Source: Fimenecus sp964557975 (GTDB lineage Bacteria; Bacillota; Clostridia; Oscillospirales; Acutalibacteraceae). Taken from it: 22,865 bases of DNA. Positions 15,749 to 22,865 of the stretch are shown here, in pieces. The notes under the pieces were generated by a model. The model made no database searches. It saw only the letters and a list, made by a program, of their open reading frames with translations, and was not told where the DNA came from. The DNA lies in assembly GCA_964557975.1 (NCBI GenBank), contig CAZLCG010000030.1, positions 1-22,865 of the forward strand, in the 5' to 3' direction. The number at the start of each line of letters is the position of its first letter. The stretch's first letter is position 1. The translations under genes were made by a program, and so were the position numbers.

Positions 15749-16911
15749 CGCAGCTGCTTATAAAACTTTTTATTAAAGACAGCGAAAACACCAAATCCCC
15801 CGCCGTCAGAAGCTCCTACGGTAAATTGAGCGGAGCCGTGGGAATAGTGCTTAACCTCATCCTCTGCGCCGCGAAGTTCTTTACGGGAACGCTTACGGGC
15901 AGTATCTCAATTACCGCCGACGCTTTCAACAACCTTTCGGACGCAGGCTCGTCGGCAGTTACCCTTTTCGGCTTTAAGATTGCCGAGAAGCCCGCCGACT
16001 CAAAGCATCCTTACGGCCACGGAAGGGTTGAATACATCGCCTCTCTTATTGTTTCCTTTTTTGTGCTTATTATGGGCGCGGAGCTTCTTAAAAGTTCGAT
16101 TGAAAAAATTAAAGAGCCCGAAGAAGTTACATTCAGCGTCGCGGCGTTGGCTGTTCTCGTGCTTTCAATAGCAGGTAAGCTGTGGCTTGCATATTTCAAT
16201 ACCAAGCTCGGCAAAAAAATAAATTCCACCGCTGCAAAGGCGGTTGCGGCCGACAGCCTTTCCGACACTGCGGCAACCTCTGTCGCTTTAATATCTCTTA
16301 TAGTTTCAAAATTTTCGAGTATTCCCGTTGACGGCTGGTTCGGCGCGGCCGTTGCGCTGTTCATTATTTGGTCGGGAATTTCTCTTGTCCGCGAAACAGT
16401 CGCCCCTCTGTTGGGAGAACCGCCCGAAAAGGAATTTTTTGACGAAATTGAAAATATGATACTTTCCTATGACGGCGTTGTCGGAGTACATGACCTTATA
16501 ATTCACGATTACGGTCCGTCAAGGCTTTTCGCTTCCGCCCACGCCGAAGTTCCCTCAAACATCGATATTATGAAAAGTCATGACACCATAGACCTTATAG
16601 AGCGTGATATTGCGGCAAAATACGGTATGCTCATTTCCATTCACATTGACCCCATAGCGGTTGATGACGAAAGGATAAACTGCTTAAGGGAAACGGTAAA
16701 AAAGGCTGTAAGCGAGATTGACAGCGCTATGACCGTACACGATTTTCGCGTTGTTGAAGGGCCGACGCATACAAATCTTATATTCGATGTGGCGGTCGCC
16801 CGTGACGTCAAACTCAGCGACGGCGAGATTTCCGATTTAATAAGCGAAAAATTGAGCAAAATAGACGAAAGATACTTTTGTGTAATAACGGTTGACCATT
16901 CATTTAACTAA
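15745..16911 (+). CDS. Cation diffusion facilitator, probable Mn2+ exporter
   Basis: A 388-residue inner-membrane metal/proton antiporter of the CDF family, with six transmembrane helices (about residues 29-200) and a C-terminal cytoplasmic domain. The helix-2 motif is FNNLSD (Asn62, Asp66) and helix 5 has DSLSD (Asp170, Asp174). The transport site therefore reads Asn-Asp-Asp-Asp, the pattern reported for manganese CDFs such as pneumococcal MntE, not the His-containing zinc type. HPYGHGRVEY after helix 2 is typical. Three in-frame starts exist (TTG 15721, ATG 15733, ATG 15745). I chose 15745 because MTQLLIKLFIKD fits relatives as I know them. It probably shares control with the upstream TetR gene. 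Confidence 0.93.
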   Translation: MTQLLIKLFIKDSENTKSPAVRSSYGKLSGAVGIVLNLILCAAKFFTGTLTGSISITADAFNNLSDAGSSAVTLFGFKIAEKPADSKHPYGHGRVEYIASLIVSFFVLIMGAELLKSSIEKIKEPEEVTFSVAALAVLVLSIAGKLWLAYFNTKLGKKINSTAAKAVAADSLSDTAATSVALISLIVSKFSSIPVDGWFGAAVALFIIWSGISLVRETVAPLLGEPPEKEFFDEIENMILSYDGVVGVHDLIIHDYGPSRLFASAHAEVPSNIDIMKSHDTIDLIERDIAAKYGMLISIHIDPIAVDDERINCLRETVKKAVSEIDSAMTVHDFRVVEGPTHTNLIFDVAVARDVKLSDGEISDLISEKLSKIDERYFCVITVDHSFN

Positions 16912-17006
16912 AAATTAAAATTTGTTAAAATTTCCACTTTAATATTTTTGTCATATATAGTAAAATAGTATCGACAAAAAAATAAAGCCGTTTGGAGGAT
17001 TTCAGA

Positions 17007-18185
17007 ATGCCCGATTACACAGAGGAATTTACAACAATACCTTACGGACCGCTTGGGATAATCGCCATCCCCGGCTGTGAAGAGCTGGCGCAGAAAATCG
17101 ACCGGTACATCGTTAAGTGGCGCGCTCAAAAGCAATCCGAACACAAGCACAGTATAGCTTTTTCAGGCTATGAAAGAGAAACTTACATTATCAACGCTTC
17201 GTTTCCCCGTTTCGGCACGGGCGAGGGTAAAGGAACTCTTTCGGAATCCGTCAGGGGCTACGACATATTCATTGTTGTCGATGTGTTCAACCACGGGCTT
17301 ACCTATAATATGTACGGCGATTCCGTACATATGAGCCCCGATGAACATTATGCGAACCTGAAAAGGGCAATTTCCGCAATTGAGGGCAAGGCTCACAGAA
17401 TTACGGTTATAATGCCTATGCTTTACGAGGGCAGGCAGCATAAGCGTTCCTCAAGAGAGTCGCTTGACTGCGCTCTCGCTTTGCAGGAGCTTTGCAACAC
17501 AATGGGCGTTGACAACATAATCACATTTGACGCTCACGACCCGAGAGTCCAGAACGCAATTCCTCTTAAAGGCTTTGAAAACGTTCAGCCTGTTTACCAA
17601 ATGATCAAGGCCCTTGTCAATAACACTCCCGACTTAAAGCTGGACAAGGATCATATGATGGTTATTTCCCCCGATGAGGGCGGTATGGCAAGATGTATTT
17701 ATTATTCCACGGTTCTCGGTCTTGAACTCGGTATGTTCTACAAGCTCAGGGATTATTCAAGGGTCGTAAACGGCAGGAATCCGATTATCGCTCATGAATT
17801 TCTCGGTAACAACATCGCAGGCAAGGATGTTATGATTGTTGACGATATGATATCCTCGGGTGAGTCAATGCTTGAGGTCGCCACAAAGCTTAAAGAGTTG
17901 GGGGCAAACAGGATCTTCATTTTCGCGGCGTTTGGTCTTTTCTGCGAAGGGCTTAAAATCTTCGACGAAAAATATAAGGAAGGGCTTTTCACCAAGGTTT
18001 TCACAACCAATCTCGTTTACAGAATGCCCGAGCTTTTGCAAAGGGAGTGGTACTGCGAGGTCGATATGTCAAAATATGTTTCATACATTATTGACACTCT
18101 TAATCACGATATGTCAATAAGCCGCCTTCTCAATCCCGATGACAGAATCGACGCGTTCCTTCGCAAAAAAGGCTTTAAAGAATAA
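17007..18185 (+). CDS. prs: Ribose-phosphate diphosphokinase (PRPP synthase), long clostridial form
   Basis: A 392-residue enzyme making 5-phosphoribosyl-1-pyrophosphate from ribose-5-phosphate and ATP for purine, pyrimidine, His, Trp and NAD synthesis. The PRPP loop VMIVDDMISSGES, the ATP-contact region YEGRQHKR, the histidine in DAHDPRVQ and the flexible-loop lysine in FYKLRDYSR are visible. Canonical Prs has about 315 residues; the extra ~75 lie in internal insertions and the C-terminus, as in the long form seen in many Clostridia. TTGGAGG precedes the ATG at 17007; an in-frame TTG at 16992 overlaps that site and is rejected. A possible -10 (TAAAAT, 16961-16966) lies upstream, and a strong terminator follows. 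Confidence 0.95.
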   Translation: MPDYTEEFTTIPYGPLGIIAIPGCEELAQKIDRYIVKWRAQKQSEHKHSIAFSGYERETYIINASFPRFGTGEGKGTLSESVRGYDIFIVVDVFNHGLTYNMYGDSVHMSPDEHYANLKRAISAIEGKAHRITVIMPMLYEGRQHKRSSRESLDCALALQELCNTMGVDNIITFDAHDPRVQNAIPLKGFENVQPVYQMIKALVNNTPDLKLDKDHMMVISPDEGGMARCIYYSTVLGLELGMFYKLRDYSRVVNGRNPIIAHEFLGNNIAGKDVMIVDDMISSGESMLEVATKLKELGANRIFIFAAFGLFCEGLKIFDEKYKEGLFTKVFTTNLVYRMPELLQREWYCEVDMSKYVSYIIDTLNHDMSISRLLNPDDRIDAFLRKKGFKE

Positions 18186-18198
18186 TTTGACCGGAGAT

Positions 18199-18240
18199 AA
18201 TCGCCCCGAAATCAGCATGCATTCGGGGCGATTTTACTTT
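18199..18240 (+). terminator. Intrinsic terminator after prs
   Basis: A perfect 12-bp, GC-rich stem (AATCGCCCCGAA, 18199-18210, pairing with 18222-18233) with an 11-nt loop is followed by TTACTTTTTATTT. It starts 14 bases after the prs stop. This is a textbook rho-independent terminator and separates prs from malQ. Confidence 0.92.
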
Positions 18241-18245
18241 TTATT

Positions 18246-18259
18246 TGCCGTATACGGCA
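18246..18259. promoter_or_regulatory. 14-bp perfect palindrome before malQ
   Basis: TGCCGTATACGGCA is a perfect 14-bp palindrome between the prs terminator and the malQ ribosome binding site. Its symmetry and place suggest an operator for a dimeric regulator, though no regulator gene lies nearby. I could not find a good promoter for malQ in this short gap. Confidence 0.35.
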
Positions 18260-18284
18260 TTAAACCAAAAAAGGGGACTTTTCA

Positions 18285-19787
18285 ATGTTAAACACAAGAG
18301 CGTCAGGCGTGCTGATGCACCTTTCCTCCGTTCCGTCCCGCTTCGGTGTGGGCGTTATGGGCGAAGAAACCAAAAAATTTATCGACGCCGTAAAATCCAT
18401 GGGCTTTTCCTATTGGCAGGTGCTGCCCTTAAATCCGCCCGATTTTCTCGGCTCACCTTACACCTCAAACGCGGTTAATGCAATTTCTCATATGTTCATC
18501 GATCCCGACTTGCTTTTAAAAGCGGGGCTTGTAAAAACAGAGGATGTCGAAAAATCAGTCTATTACGGTTCTCCCTACACGGCGGATTTTGAATTTGCCC
18601 ATATCAGCAGATTAAGGCTTCTTAAAAAGGCGTATTCAAACGCCGACAGCGAATTAAAAGAAAAGGTTCGGCGTTTTAAAGCCGAAAATAAATGGCTGAA
18701 AGCATATTCGCTTTATCAGGCGGCAAAGGAGCTTAACGAAAACAAGCCTTGGTATGAATGGGATAAAAAATACGCCTGTTATGAAAACTGTCTTAAAAAC
18801 TCGGATGAATTAAAGGAAACCGCCGATTTTTACTCGTTTGTTCAGTACATCGCTTATTCCCAATGGAACGAAATAAAGCTTTATGCCAATGACCGCGGAG
18901 TTAAAATTTTCGGCGATATGCCGATTTATGTTTCTATGGACAGCGTCGATGTCTGGAGCAACAGAAGGCTTTTTGAAATCGACCCCGACGATTTCTCGAA
19001 AAAGAAGGTTGCGGGAGTTCCGCCCGATTATTTCTCGGAGGACGGTCAGCTTTGGGGACATCCGCTGTATAACTGGGAGGAAATGGAAAAGGATAACTAT
19101 TCATGGTGGCGCGACAGGCTTAAAGCGTCGTTTAAGCTGTTCAATACCGTGAGAATAGACCATTTCAGGGCGTTCGCGTCATATTGGGCAGTCCCTGCCG
19201 ACAGCGAGACGGCTAAAAACGGCGAATGGCTTGAAGGTCCGGGAATGAAGCTTTTCAATGCGGTCAAAAGCGAAATAGGCGAAGCGCCGATCGTTGCCGA
19301 AGACTTAGGCGTTTTCGGCGAGGATGTCGCGCGGCTTCTTGAGGATACGAAATTCCCCGGTATGCGTGTAATTCAGTTTGGGTTTGACCCCAACTGCGAC
19401 AGCACGCACCTGCCGCATAACTATCCGAGAAATTCGGTGGCGTATGTCGGCACTCACGACAATACTACGCTTCTCGCGTGGCTTTGGGAAGCGTCGCCCG
19501 AGCAGCGCAAATTTGCGCTTGATTACTGCGGCTTTAAAGGCGATAACTGGGGTGAGGGCGGCTATCGCAGCCCGTCGTGCCGTTCGGTAATCGAAACGGT
19601 TTGGCGCAGTCCGTCGCTGCTTGCAATGATTTCTTTTCAGGATCTGTGCGGCTTCGGCTCCGACGCGAGGATGAACGTACCCGGCAGAGCCGAGGGAAAT
19701 TGGCAGTTCCGAACCACCGAAGACACAATAAAGCAAATCGACGCGGACTATTACAGATACATCAACCGCCTGTTCAAAAGAGCCTGA
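18285..19787 (+). CDS. malQ: 4-alpha-glucanotransferase (amylomaltase)
   Basis: A 500-residue GH77 enzyme that transfers alpha-1,4-glucan segments between maltooligosaccharides or glycogen, acting in the cytoplasm. The catalytic triad matches the family: nucleophile Asp292 in VRIDHFRAF, acid/base Glu339 in IVAEDLG and Asp392 in GTHDNTT. These are at or within three residues of the positions in Thermus aquaticus amylomaltase. The N-terminal signature ASGVLMHLSSVPSRFGVG and DMPIYVSMDSVDVW are also present. Length is normal for the short bacterial type. AAGGGGA precedes the ATG. It stands alone between the prs terminator and an intergenic repeat cluster. Confidence 0.97.
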   Translation: MLNTRASGVLMHLSSVPSRFGVGVMGEETKKFIDAVKSMGFSYWQVLPLNPPDFLGSPYTSNAVNAISHMFIDPDLLLKAGLVKTEDVEKSVYYGSPYTADFEFAHISRLRLLKKAYSNADSELKEKVRRFKAENKWLKAYSLYQAAKELNENKPWYEWDKKYACYENCLKNSDELKETADFYSFVQYIAYSQWNEIKLYANDRGVKIFGDMPIYVSMDSVDVWSNRRLFEIDPDDFSKKKVAGVPPDYFSEDGQLWGHPLYNWEEMEKDNYSWWRDRLKASFKLFNTVRIDHFRAFASYWAVPADSETAKNGEWLEGPGMKLFNAVKSEIGEAPIVAEDLGVFGEDVARLLEDTKFPGMRVIQFGFDPNCDSTHLPHNYPRNSVAYVGTHDNTTLLAWLWEASPEQRKFALDYCGFKGDNWGEGGYRSPSCRSVIETVWRSPSLLAMISFQDLCGFGSDARMNVPGRAEGNWQFRTTEDTIKQIDADYYRYINRLFKRA

Positions 19788-19793
19788 ACAATT

Positions 19794-19824
19794 CGGCAGG
19801 TTATGATACCTCCGCCTGTTTTTT
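19794..19824 (+). terminator. Possible terminator after malQ
   Basis: CGGCAGG (19794-19800) pairs with CCTCCG (19809-19814) if one C is bulged. Four bases later come six Ts (19819-19824). It begins six bases after the malQ stop. The stem is short and imperfect, so confidence is modest. Confidence 0.4.
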
Positions 19825-19840
19825 CAATTCAAACCTTTTC

Positions 19841-19898
19841 CGCGCCCTACGCACGAAATAAAAATTGCGTAAAAAAAGGCTACCTTGTAAGCGGGAGC
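19841..19898 (+). repeat. Intergenic repeat, degenerate copy 1
   Basis: A segment of about 58 bp beginning CGCGCCCTACGC and running through ATTGCGT to a degenerate CCTTG...GGGAG hairpin. It matches a second copy at 20065-20125 in the same order and spacing, so the two are diverged direct repeats. Its start, read on the minus strand, is a GTAGGG element like those at 5012-5100. Confidence 0.6.
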
Positions 19899-20015
19899 TG
19901 TCACGAAGTGACTGAGGGATTGTAGATAAAATAAAAAAACGAATTTTATTTTTTTAACATATCAATCCCTCCGTCAAACGCAATGCGTTTGCCACCTCCC
20001 TTTACACAAGGGAGG
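19893..20015. repeat. Composite inverted-repeat (MITE-like) element
   Basis: The left arm (19893-19922) reads GGGAG, then a small hairpin (GTCAC/GTGAC), then GAGGGATTG. The right arm (19963-20000) is the same layout inverted: CAATCCCTC, a hairpin (CAAACGC/GCGTTTG), then CCTCCC. Between them is an AT-rich centre that is itself nearly symmetric. The right arm runs into a CCTCCCTT/AAGGGAGG hairpin (19995-20002 with 20008-20015). A further degenerate copy of the left-arm tail (GACTGAGGATTGTAGAT) follows at 20024-20040. There is no coding capacity. Confidence 0.65.
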
Positions 20016-20064
20016 CTTAGAATGACTGAGGATTGTAGATAAAAAAACGGTTCGTCAGGGACGC

Positions 20065-20125
20065 CGCGCCCTACGCGCAAAATGAAATTTGCGTATAAAA
20101 CAGCCTCCCTTTGCACAAGGGAGGC
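20065..20125 (+). repeat. Intergenic repeat, intact copy 2
   Basis: This is the better preserved direct repeat of 19841-19898, starting CGCGCCCTACGCGC and ending in a perfect 9-bp hairpin (GCCTCCCTT 20103-20111, AAGGGAGGC 20117-20125). The preceding CAGGGACGCCG (20057-20067) belongs to a GTAGGG-type element read on the minus strand. Confidence 0.6.
20099..20125 (-). terminator. Probable terminator of the transporter gene, supplied by a repeat hairpin
   Basis: Read on the minus strand, the perfect 9-bp hairpin GCCTCCCTT/AAGGGAGGC is followed at once by TGTTTTA. It lies 52 bases after the stop of the transporter gene. The repeat seems to serve as its intrinsic terminator. On the plus strand no T-run follows. 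Confidence 0.5.
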
Positions 20126-20177
20126 TTGCTCTCTCCGTAAGCGGCGGTGGCGTCCGCACTTAGGTTATAATTGTTTA

Positions 20178-22592
20178 TTATTTTTTCTTAGCAGCTTTCT
20201 TTTCCTTTTTCTCGGCCAACAGCTTTGCTTCCAAAGCCTTTTCCTCGGCTTTTATGCGGTCAGCCTCCGCCTTATCCTGCTCAAGCTTCGCCTCATATCT
20301 CTGCTTTGCGCCGTCGTAGAGAGCCATAATTTCCTCAAGGTGAGTATAATTCTCCTGCTGTTTAACAAGCTTCTCGGCATAAAGATACGGCTTAGCGGCT
20401 CTGCCGTAGCGTGCGTGCATATCCATTTCAAGCTTCTGAGCCTTGAGAATTTTCTTTTTGCTGTCGGAAACGCTTTTGATTTCCGCCTTAATTCTCTGCT
20501 TATCCTCGGCATTCTTTTCCTTCTTCGCCTCGGAAAGTCTCAAGCTTAACTCACGCAGCTTGTTGTCGCAGGCGTCCTCCTCGTTAAACAAGCCGTCAAG
20601 CGTTGTGAAATCGGGAGCCTTTAGTTCCTCGCCGTTTGAATAATATTCCTTAATTGCTTTGCATGAGGTAACTTTTTTCTGCGCAATTTCAATGGCGAAC
20701 CTGCGGTATTCCTTTTCCTCCTCGGTATTTTTCGGCATTTTTCTTGCCGCTTTAAGCTCATTCTTTACGCTGTCAATATCCTGCTGCAAAAGGCCGTCTA
20801 AGCCCCTTGCGAGGATCTCCCTGTTCGTCTCAATCTGCATTTTGTAGAACGGATCGTCAAACTTTTCAAGCTCCTGTAAAACGAGCTTGGAAATCTCAAT
20901 TTCCTCGTTAAACGTAACCGCCTGTTTATATTCCTTTTTAGCCGCTTTTTTCTGCGCCTTGTCTTTAATCTGTCTGTATGATTTTTCGGTTTGAACGGGA
21001 TCTTCAAGAGCCTGTGCTTTTGCAAAGCGGATAATATCAACCGCCTCGACAATATTGGCGTCGTTCGTAATGCCGTTGCCGTAATCCTCAAATAAAGCTC
21101 TGATTTTAAGTATACGGACTATAGCCTTCTGATGCTTTTCGTCAAGGTCATAGAAGAAATACGGCACAACGTTCATAAACGCGCCGACAGCCGCCATAAT
21201 GATCATCGCGCCCATAAGCCTGTAAAGAAGCACTCCGCCGTCGTTATCGGCGTCAAGAATATCAAGCGACTTCTCATAGCCGTTGCCCTCGTAAACGCCG
21301 TAATATTTCTGAACAAGCGGCAGAACCGACGATGTCGCAAGCGTAACAATGTTGCCGATAGTGGTAACCGCCGCGAACATACCGTCTATTCTCTCGCCCG
21401 ACCTGTACTGCTGATAGTCGCGTATATCCGCCTGAATTGCGGGCGTTGTGATCTGCTCAAACGCTCCGACAAGCCAGTTAAGATAAACGCAGACAAACAG
21501 CCACCAGATGTTTCTCATATCCACAATCATCGCAAGAATGAACAGCACGTTAAACAGATTAACGCCTACAAGCACCTTTTTCTTGCCCCATTTTCTTATG
21601 CAGAAGGGCGCAAGCAGCATTCCCCAAAGCGACGCGTTGCCCGTAAGCGTGTTGATAACCGAAAGCGTTGCGCCGTTGCAGGTGTGGCCGTAGGTGTATG
21701 ACCATTGCAGTATCGCGCCGTAGGAGCTTTCAAGGAAGCCGAGCCACCCTGCCAAAGCGATGATCCAGAAATACTTGTTCTTTGCAACCTCGCGAAGAGA
21801 GTCTGTAAAGCTTATTTGAATGGTATGCGTTTTCGCCTGAACGATTTTTTCCTGTGTGTTAGCCCATACTACGATAGTAAGACCGATGCCGATTATCGCA
21901 AACACGGGGTAAGTATAGCGGTAAACCTTTATATCGTAAAGATTGTTGTCCGCGACAAGCTGCGCGATAAGAGGATTTACAATATTCATAATTGAGGGCG
22001 CAAGCGAATAAACCACTGACTTGACCGCCAAAACATCGGTTCTTTCCTGCGTGTTCGGGGAAAGAACGTGAATTAAGTTTGTATATGCGTCGTTAAAGAA
22101 GTTAAAGAAGAATTGAAGCAGCAGGCTGAACAGCAGAACCATAGCGCATTTGATTATGTATCCCATCTCTTTGCCGAAAAGCATAGTCGGGAACATTGTA
22201 TACATCTGTTCGTACGGGAACCACACATAAGCCAGCGCGATAAGCGCTGTGGGAATACCCATAGACAGCAGATACGGTCTGTATTTACCGCCCTTGCCCC
22301 TTGTGTTGTCTATGATATTCGCGCGCACTGCGGTAAGCGGAATGTTCGCAAGGGTTGAAATCAGGTAAAGGATATATATGTCCGACGGAGATACTCCGAT
22401 AGCGCCCTGAACAATCATATTCGACGTGCTGACCAACAGCGTCGAGCCGAGCTGAATAATAAAATACGCTCCTATACCGCCGCCCGCATAAGAGGCTATT
22501 TCCTTAAAGTTCATATAACGCCCGAACTTGGGAACGCGCCAATAGGTCTTAACGTCGCTTACAACGCCCTTTGCCTTTTGTATTAACTGCAT
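20178..22592 (-). CDS. GPH-type (MFS_2) transporter with long charged C-terminal tail
   Basis: An 804-residue protein. Residues 1 to about 480 form a major-facilitator transporter of the glycoside-pentoside-hexuronide type, with about twelve membrane segments. FNFFNDAYTNLIHVLSPN and DIRDYQQYRSGERIDGMF (cytoplasmic loop of the second half) are typical of such sugar:cation symporters. The substrate is unknown. The last ~324 residues, from YDLDEKHQK, are unusual: soluble, very rich in Lys, Glu, Gln and Ala, predicted coiled coil, ending in KKEKKAAKKK. GPH proteins normally end near 460-500 residues. I chose the ATG at 22592 for AGGAGG eight bases upstream; the frame stays open to 22691 but crosses repeats. 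It converges on malQ. Confidence 0.88.
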   Translation of the reverse strand: MQLIQKAKGVVSDVKTYWRVPKFGRYMNFKEIASYAGGGIGAYFIIQLGSTLLVSTSNMIVQGAIGVSPSDIYILYLISTLANIPLTAVRANIIDNTRGKGGKYRPYLLSMGIPTALIALAYVWFPYEQMYTMFPTMLFGKEMGYIIKCAMVLLFSLLLQFFFNFFNDAYTNLIHVLSPNTQERTDVLAVKSVVYSLAPSIMNIVNPLIAQLVADNNLYDIKVYRYTYPVFAIIGIGLTIVVWANTQEKIVQAKTHTIQISFTDSLREVAKNKYFWIIALAGWLGFLESSYGAILQWSYTYGHTCNGATLSVINTLTGNASLWGMLLAPFCIRKWGKKKVLVGVNLFNVLFILAMIVDMRNIWWLFVCVYLNWLVGAFEQITTPAIQADIRDYQQYRSGERIDGMFAAVTTIGNIVTLATSSVLPLVQKYYGVYEGNGYEKSLDILDADNDGGVLLYRLMGAMIIMAAVGAFMNVVPYFFYDLDEKHQKAIVRILKIRALFEDYGNGITNDANIVEAVDIIRFAKAQALEDPVQTEKSYRQIKDKAQKKAAKKEYKQAVTFNEEIEISKLVLQELEKFDDPFYKMQIETNREILARGLDGLLQQDIDSVKNELKAARKMPKNTEEEKEYRRFAIEIAQKKVTSCKAIKEYYSNGEELKAPDFTTLDGLFNEEDACDNKLRELSLRLSEAKKEKNAEDKQRIKAEIKSVSDSKKKILKAQKLEMDMHARYGRAAKPYLYAEKLVKQQENYTHLEEIMALYDGAKQRYEAKLEQDKAEADRIKAEEKALEAKLLAEKKEKKAAKKK

Positions 22593-22640
22593 TGTCCGAT
22601 CCTCCTGTAACATAAATGCGGACATCCCCCGCCGTTCTGT

Positions 22641-22729
22641 CTCCCTTGCGCAAAGGGGAGAAAGCGAACCCTCCGAGGCGACGGATTCCAACCGTTCGCA
22701 AGCTCCGGTTCAAGCGAACTTGCCGGAGC
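22641..22729 (-). promoter_or_regulatory. Structured leader / repeat hairpins upstream of the transporter
   Basis: In the minus-strand leader RNA, GCTCCGG-CAAG (22729-22719) pairs with CTTG and CCGGAGC (ending 22702) around a TTCG loop with a two-base bulge. GCGAAC/GTTCGC (22714-22719 with 22694-22699) is interleaved, so the two folds exclude each other. Nearer the gene is a CTCCC...GGGAG hairpin (22641-22660) like those at 20000 and 20110. The leader may be regulatory or merely repeat-derived. Confidence 0.4.
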
Positions 22730-22754
22730 GTTGCTGCGATTTAAATTTTATTTA

Positions 22755-22783
22755 ATTTTATCATAAAAACAATACGCTTGCAA
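22755..22783 (-). promoter_or_regulatory. Candidate sigma-A promoter for the transporter gene
   Basis: On the minus strand TTGCAA (22783-22778) and TAAAAT (22760-22755) are 17 bp apart in AT-rich DNA. Transcription from here would give a leader of about 150 nt. Positions 22784-22865 hold no supported gene. Confidence 0.6.
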
Positions 22784-22865
22784 CACAGTAATTTTATATT
22801 TTTTTACAAATTTGTAGGTTTACAATAGATGTGTTACAAAAAGAAAAAAATAAGTGACGAATGGA

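Noticed and set aside
19841..20125. A possible CRISPR array or tandem satellite
   Set aside because: The repeats are few, diverged and in both orientations, with no uniform spacers and no cas genes nearby.
21132..21701. A 189-codon plus-strand ORF opposite the MFS transporter
   Set aside because: It is an antisense shadow of transmembrane coding sequence, with a His/Arg/Asn-rich composition typical of such frames.
22593..22691. An N-terminal extension of the transporter to 22691
   Set aside because: The added 33 codons run through hairpin repeat sequence, and the AGGAGG site points to the ATG at 22592.

Overview
The window looks like a chromosomal segment of a Gram-positive anaerobe, most likely class Clostridia and probably Oscillospirales or a relative. 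This is inferred from gene content, not from a marker search. The pointers are a TrpR-like yerC, the metG-tatD pair, a bacterial nine-gene V-type ATPase operon, the long (~390 aa) form of PRPP synthase, GAGG-type ribosome binding sites and short GTAGGG and CCTCCCTT hairpin repeats between genes. I saw no rRNA, tRNA, CRISPR array, transposase or phage gene.

Layout. Positions 215-2131 (+) hold a tightly coupled trio: yerC, a SAM methyltransferase and hslO (Hsp33). Positions 2245-4969 (+) hold metG and tatD behind their own promoter. Positions 4970-6046 are an accessory patch: two GTAGGG hairpins, an AT-rich VanZ-like membrane protein gene, further small hairpins and a terminator shared with the convergent operon. 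Positions 6047-14776 (-) hold the whole V-ATPase operon, transcribed G/H-I-K-E-C-F-A-B-D. The rotor subunit K carries the full Na+-ligand set known from Enterococcus hirae, so a sodium-translocating enzyme is predicted. A 256-bp divergent promoter region separates it from a TetR-type regulator (15033-15635, +). A CDF metal exporter (15745-16911, +) follows, with Asn-Asp-Asp-Asp at its predicted transport site, which suggests manganese. Next come PRPP synthase (17007-18185), a strong terminator and 4-alpha-glucanotransferase malQ (18285-19787). Positions 19788-20177 are a nest of related direct and inverted repeats. A convergent GPH-type major facilitator gene (20178-22592, -) encodes an unusual ~320-residue charged, helical C-terminal tail. 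Its ~150-nt leader contains a strong hairpin with a competing alternative pairing.

Function. Most genes are housekeeping: translation (metG), redox-stress folding (hslO), nucleotide precursors (prs) and alpha-glucan use (malQ). The ion-handling genes cluster in the middle, with the V-ATPase divergent from the TetR-CDF pair. The sugar-porter-like gene converges on malQ, so a shared carbohydrate theme is possible but unproven.

I found no clearly new multi-gene system. The most unusual details are a probable ACG start codon for V-ATPase subunit I, the tailed transporter, the composite repeat and a structured leader with an overlapping small ORF before the CDF gene.
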